This document shows, piece after piece, positions 63,888 to 64,000 of a DNA stretch of 64,000 bases. The number at the start of each line of letters is the position of its first letter. Within the stretch, counting starts at the first letter, position 1. The notes under the pieces were generated by a model that saw nothing but the letters and a program-made list of their open reading frames with translations, was not told the DNA's origin and searched no databases. The stretch is from Mycobacterium genavense ATCC 51234 (lineage in GTDB: Bacteria > Actinomycetota > Actinomycetes > Mycobacteriales > Mycobacteriaceae): positions 38,324-102,323 of the forward strand of contig NZ_JAGZ01000014.1 of assembly GCF_000526915.1 (NCBI RefSeq). Reading direction: 5' to 3'. The translations under genes and the position numbers were made by a program.

Positions 63888-64000
63888 ATGGCAGGCAGAC
63901 GGGCCGCGCAAGACGAATACGGCGCGTCAGCGATCACCGTGCTCGAAGGCCTGGAGGCCGTCCGTAAGCGACCCGGCATGTACATCGGCTCCACCGGCGA
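63888..64000 (+). CDS. Second GyrB-like type II topoisomerase subunit, 5' part
   Basis: The first 37 codons read MAGRRAAQDEYGASAITVLE then GLEAVRKRPGMYIGSTG, the ATP-binding start of a GyrB/ParE subunit. The canonical gyrB lies next to dnaA-dnaN-recF, not after a sulfatase, so this is probably a paralogue. M. smegmatis encodes such an extra pair, an atypical topoisomerase called TopoNM. A strong AGGAGGGA ribosome site is present. The gene runs off the right edge. Confidence 0.85.
   Translation, partial: MAGRRAAQDEYGASAITVLEGLEAVRKRPGMYIGSTG

Noticed and set aside
1..64000. tRNA or rRNA genes
   Set aside because: No tRNA-like cloverleaf ending or rRNA signature was recognised by eye; a covariance search was not possible.

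Overview
This window is GC-rich chromosomal DNA from a mycobacterium, most likely a slow grower. The gene order follows the M. tuberculosis segment from Rv0022c (whiB5) to about Rv0062 (celA1). It includes leuS, ino1, ponA1, Rv0051/Rv0052, rpsF-ssb-rpsR1-rplI and a dnaB gene split by an intein. Local insertions and replacements occur. Homology statements come from recognising the encoded proteins by eye; no database was searched.

Layout. 1-4157: a minus-strand group 3b [NiFe]-hydrogenase operon (hyhB-G-S-L plus a maturation protease cut by the window edge). 4315-5696: a broken acyl-CoA dehydrogenase. 5787-12163: whiB5 and the Rv0023-Rv0029 island. 12324-22124: the rump of an ESX type VII secretion locus (patatin fused to EccB, EccC, PE, PPE) with no esxA/B, espG, eccD, mycP or eccE. 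22157-26674: an MFS/Rv0036c chimera, AlgH-like Rv0038, a BASS transporter, Rv0039c and Mtc28. 26863-34410: leuS, an SDR, MarR, a glutamine-type ABC transporter and GntR. 34524-38405: two LLM oxidoreductases, a hydrolase remnant and a sulfotransferase. 38629-46701: ino1-padR, Rv0048c, Rv0049, ponA1, Rv0051 and Rv0052. 46963-51614: the ribosomal protein/ssb operon and dnaB. 51806-58110: a DUF4262 gene, an MmpL/MmpS/TetR unit and a broken thioesterase. 58400-64000: a CaxA-type exchanger, a GH6 cellulase, an FGE-GntR-sulfatase cluster and the start of a second, atypical GyrB.

The dominant signal is uneven gene decay. Core genes (leuS, ino1, ponA1, Rv0051, rpsF, ssb, rpsR1, rplI, dnaB) are open from end to end. 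About twenty accessory genes carry frameshifts, in-frame stops, deletions, gene fusions or, in one case, a 271-bp inversion. Many frameshifts lie in short homopolymers, so some could be sequencing errors. The stops, deletions, inversion and sparing of essential genes argue that much of the decay is real. Reads or a sister genome are needed to settle this.

The most notable items are: the ESX remnant joined to the Rv0023-Rv0029 island, with an in-frame patatin-EccB fusion; a reversible-looking inversion inside the Rv0026 homologue; a class 3 intein in the DnaB P-loop; a 20-bp-phased inverted repeat array between padR and Rv0048c; a Glu-to-Lys change in a cation exchanger signature; and a second GyrB of the type linked to atypical mycobacterial topoisomerases.
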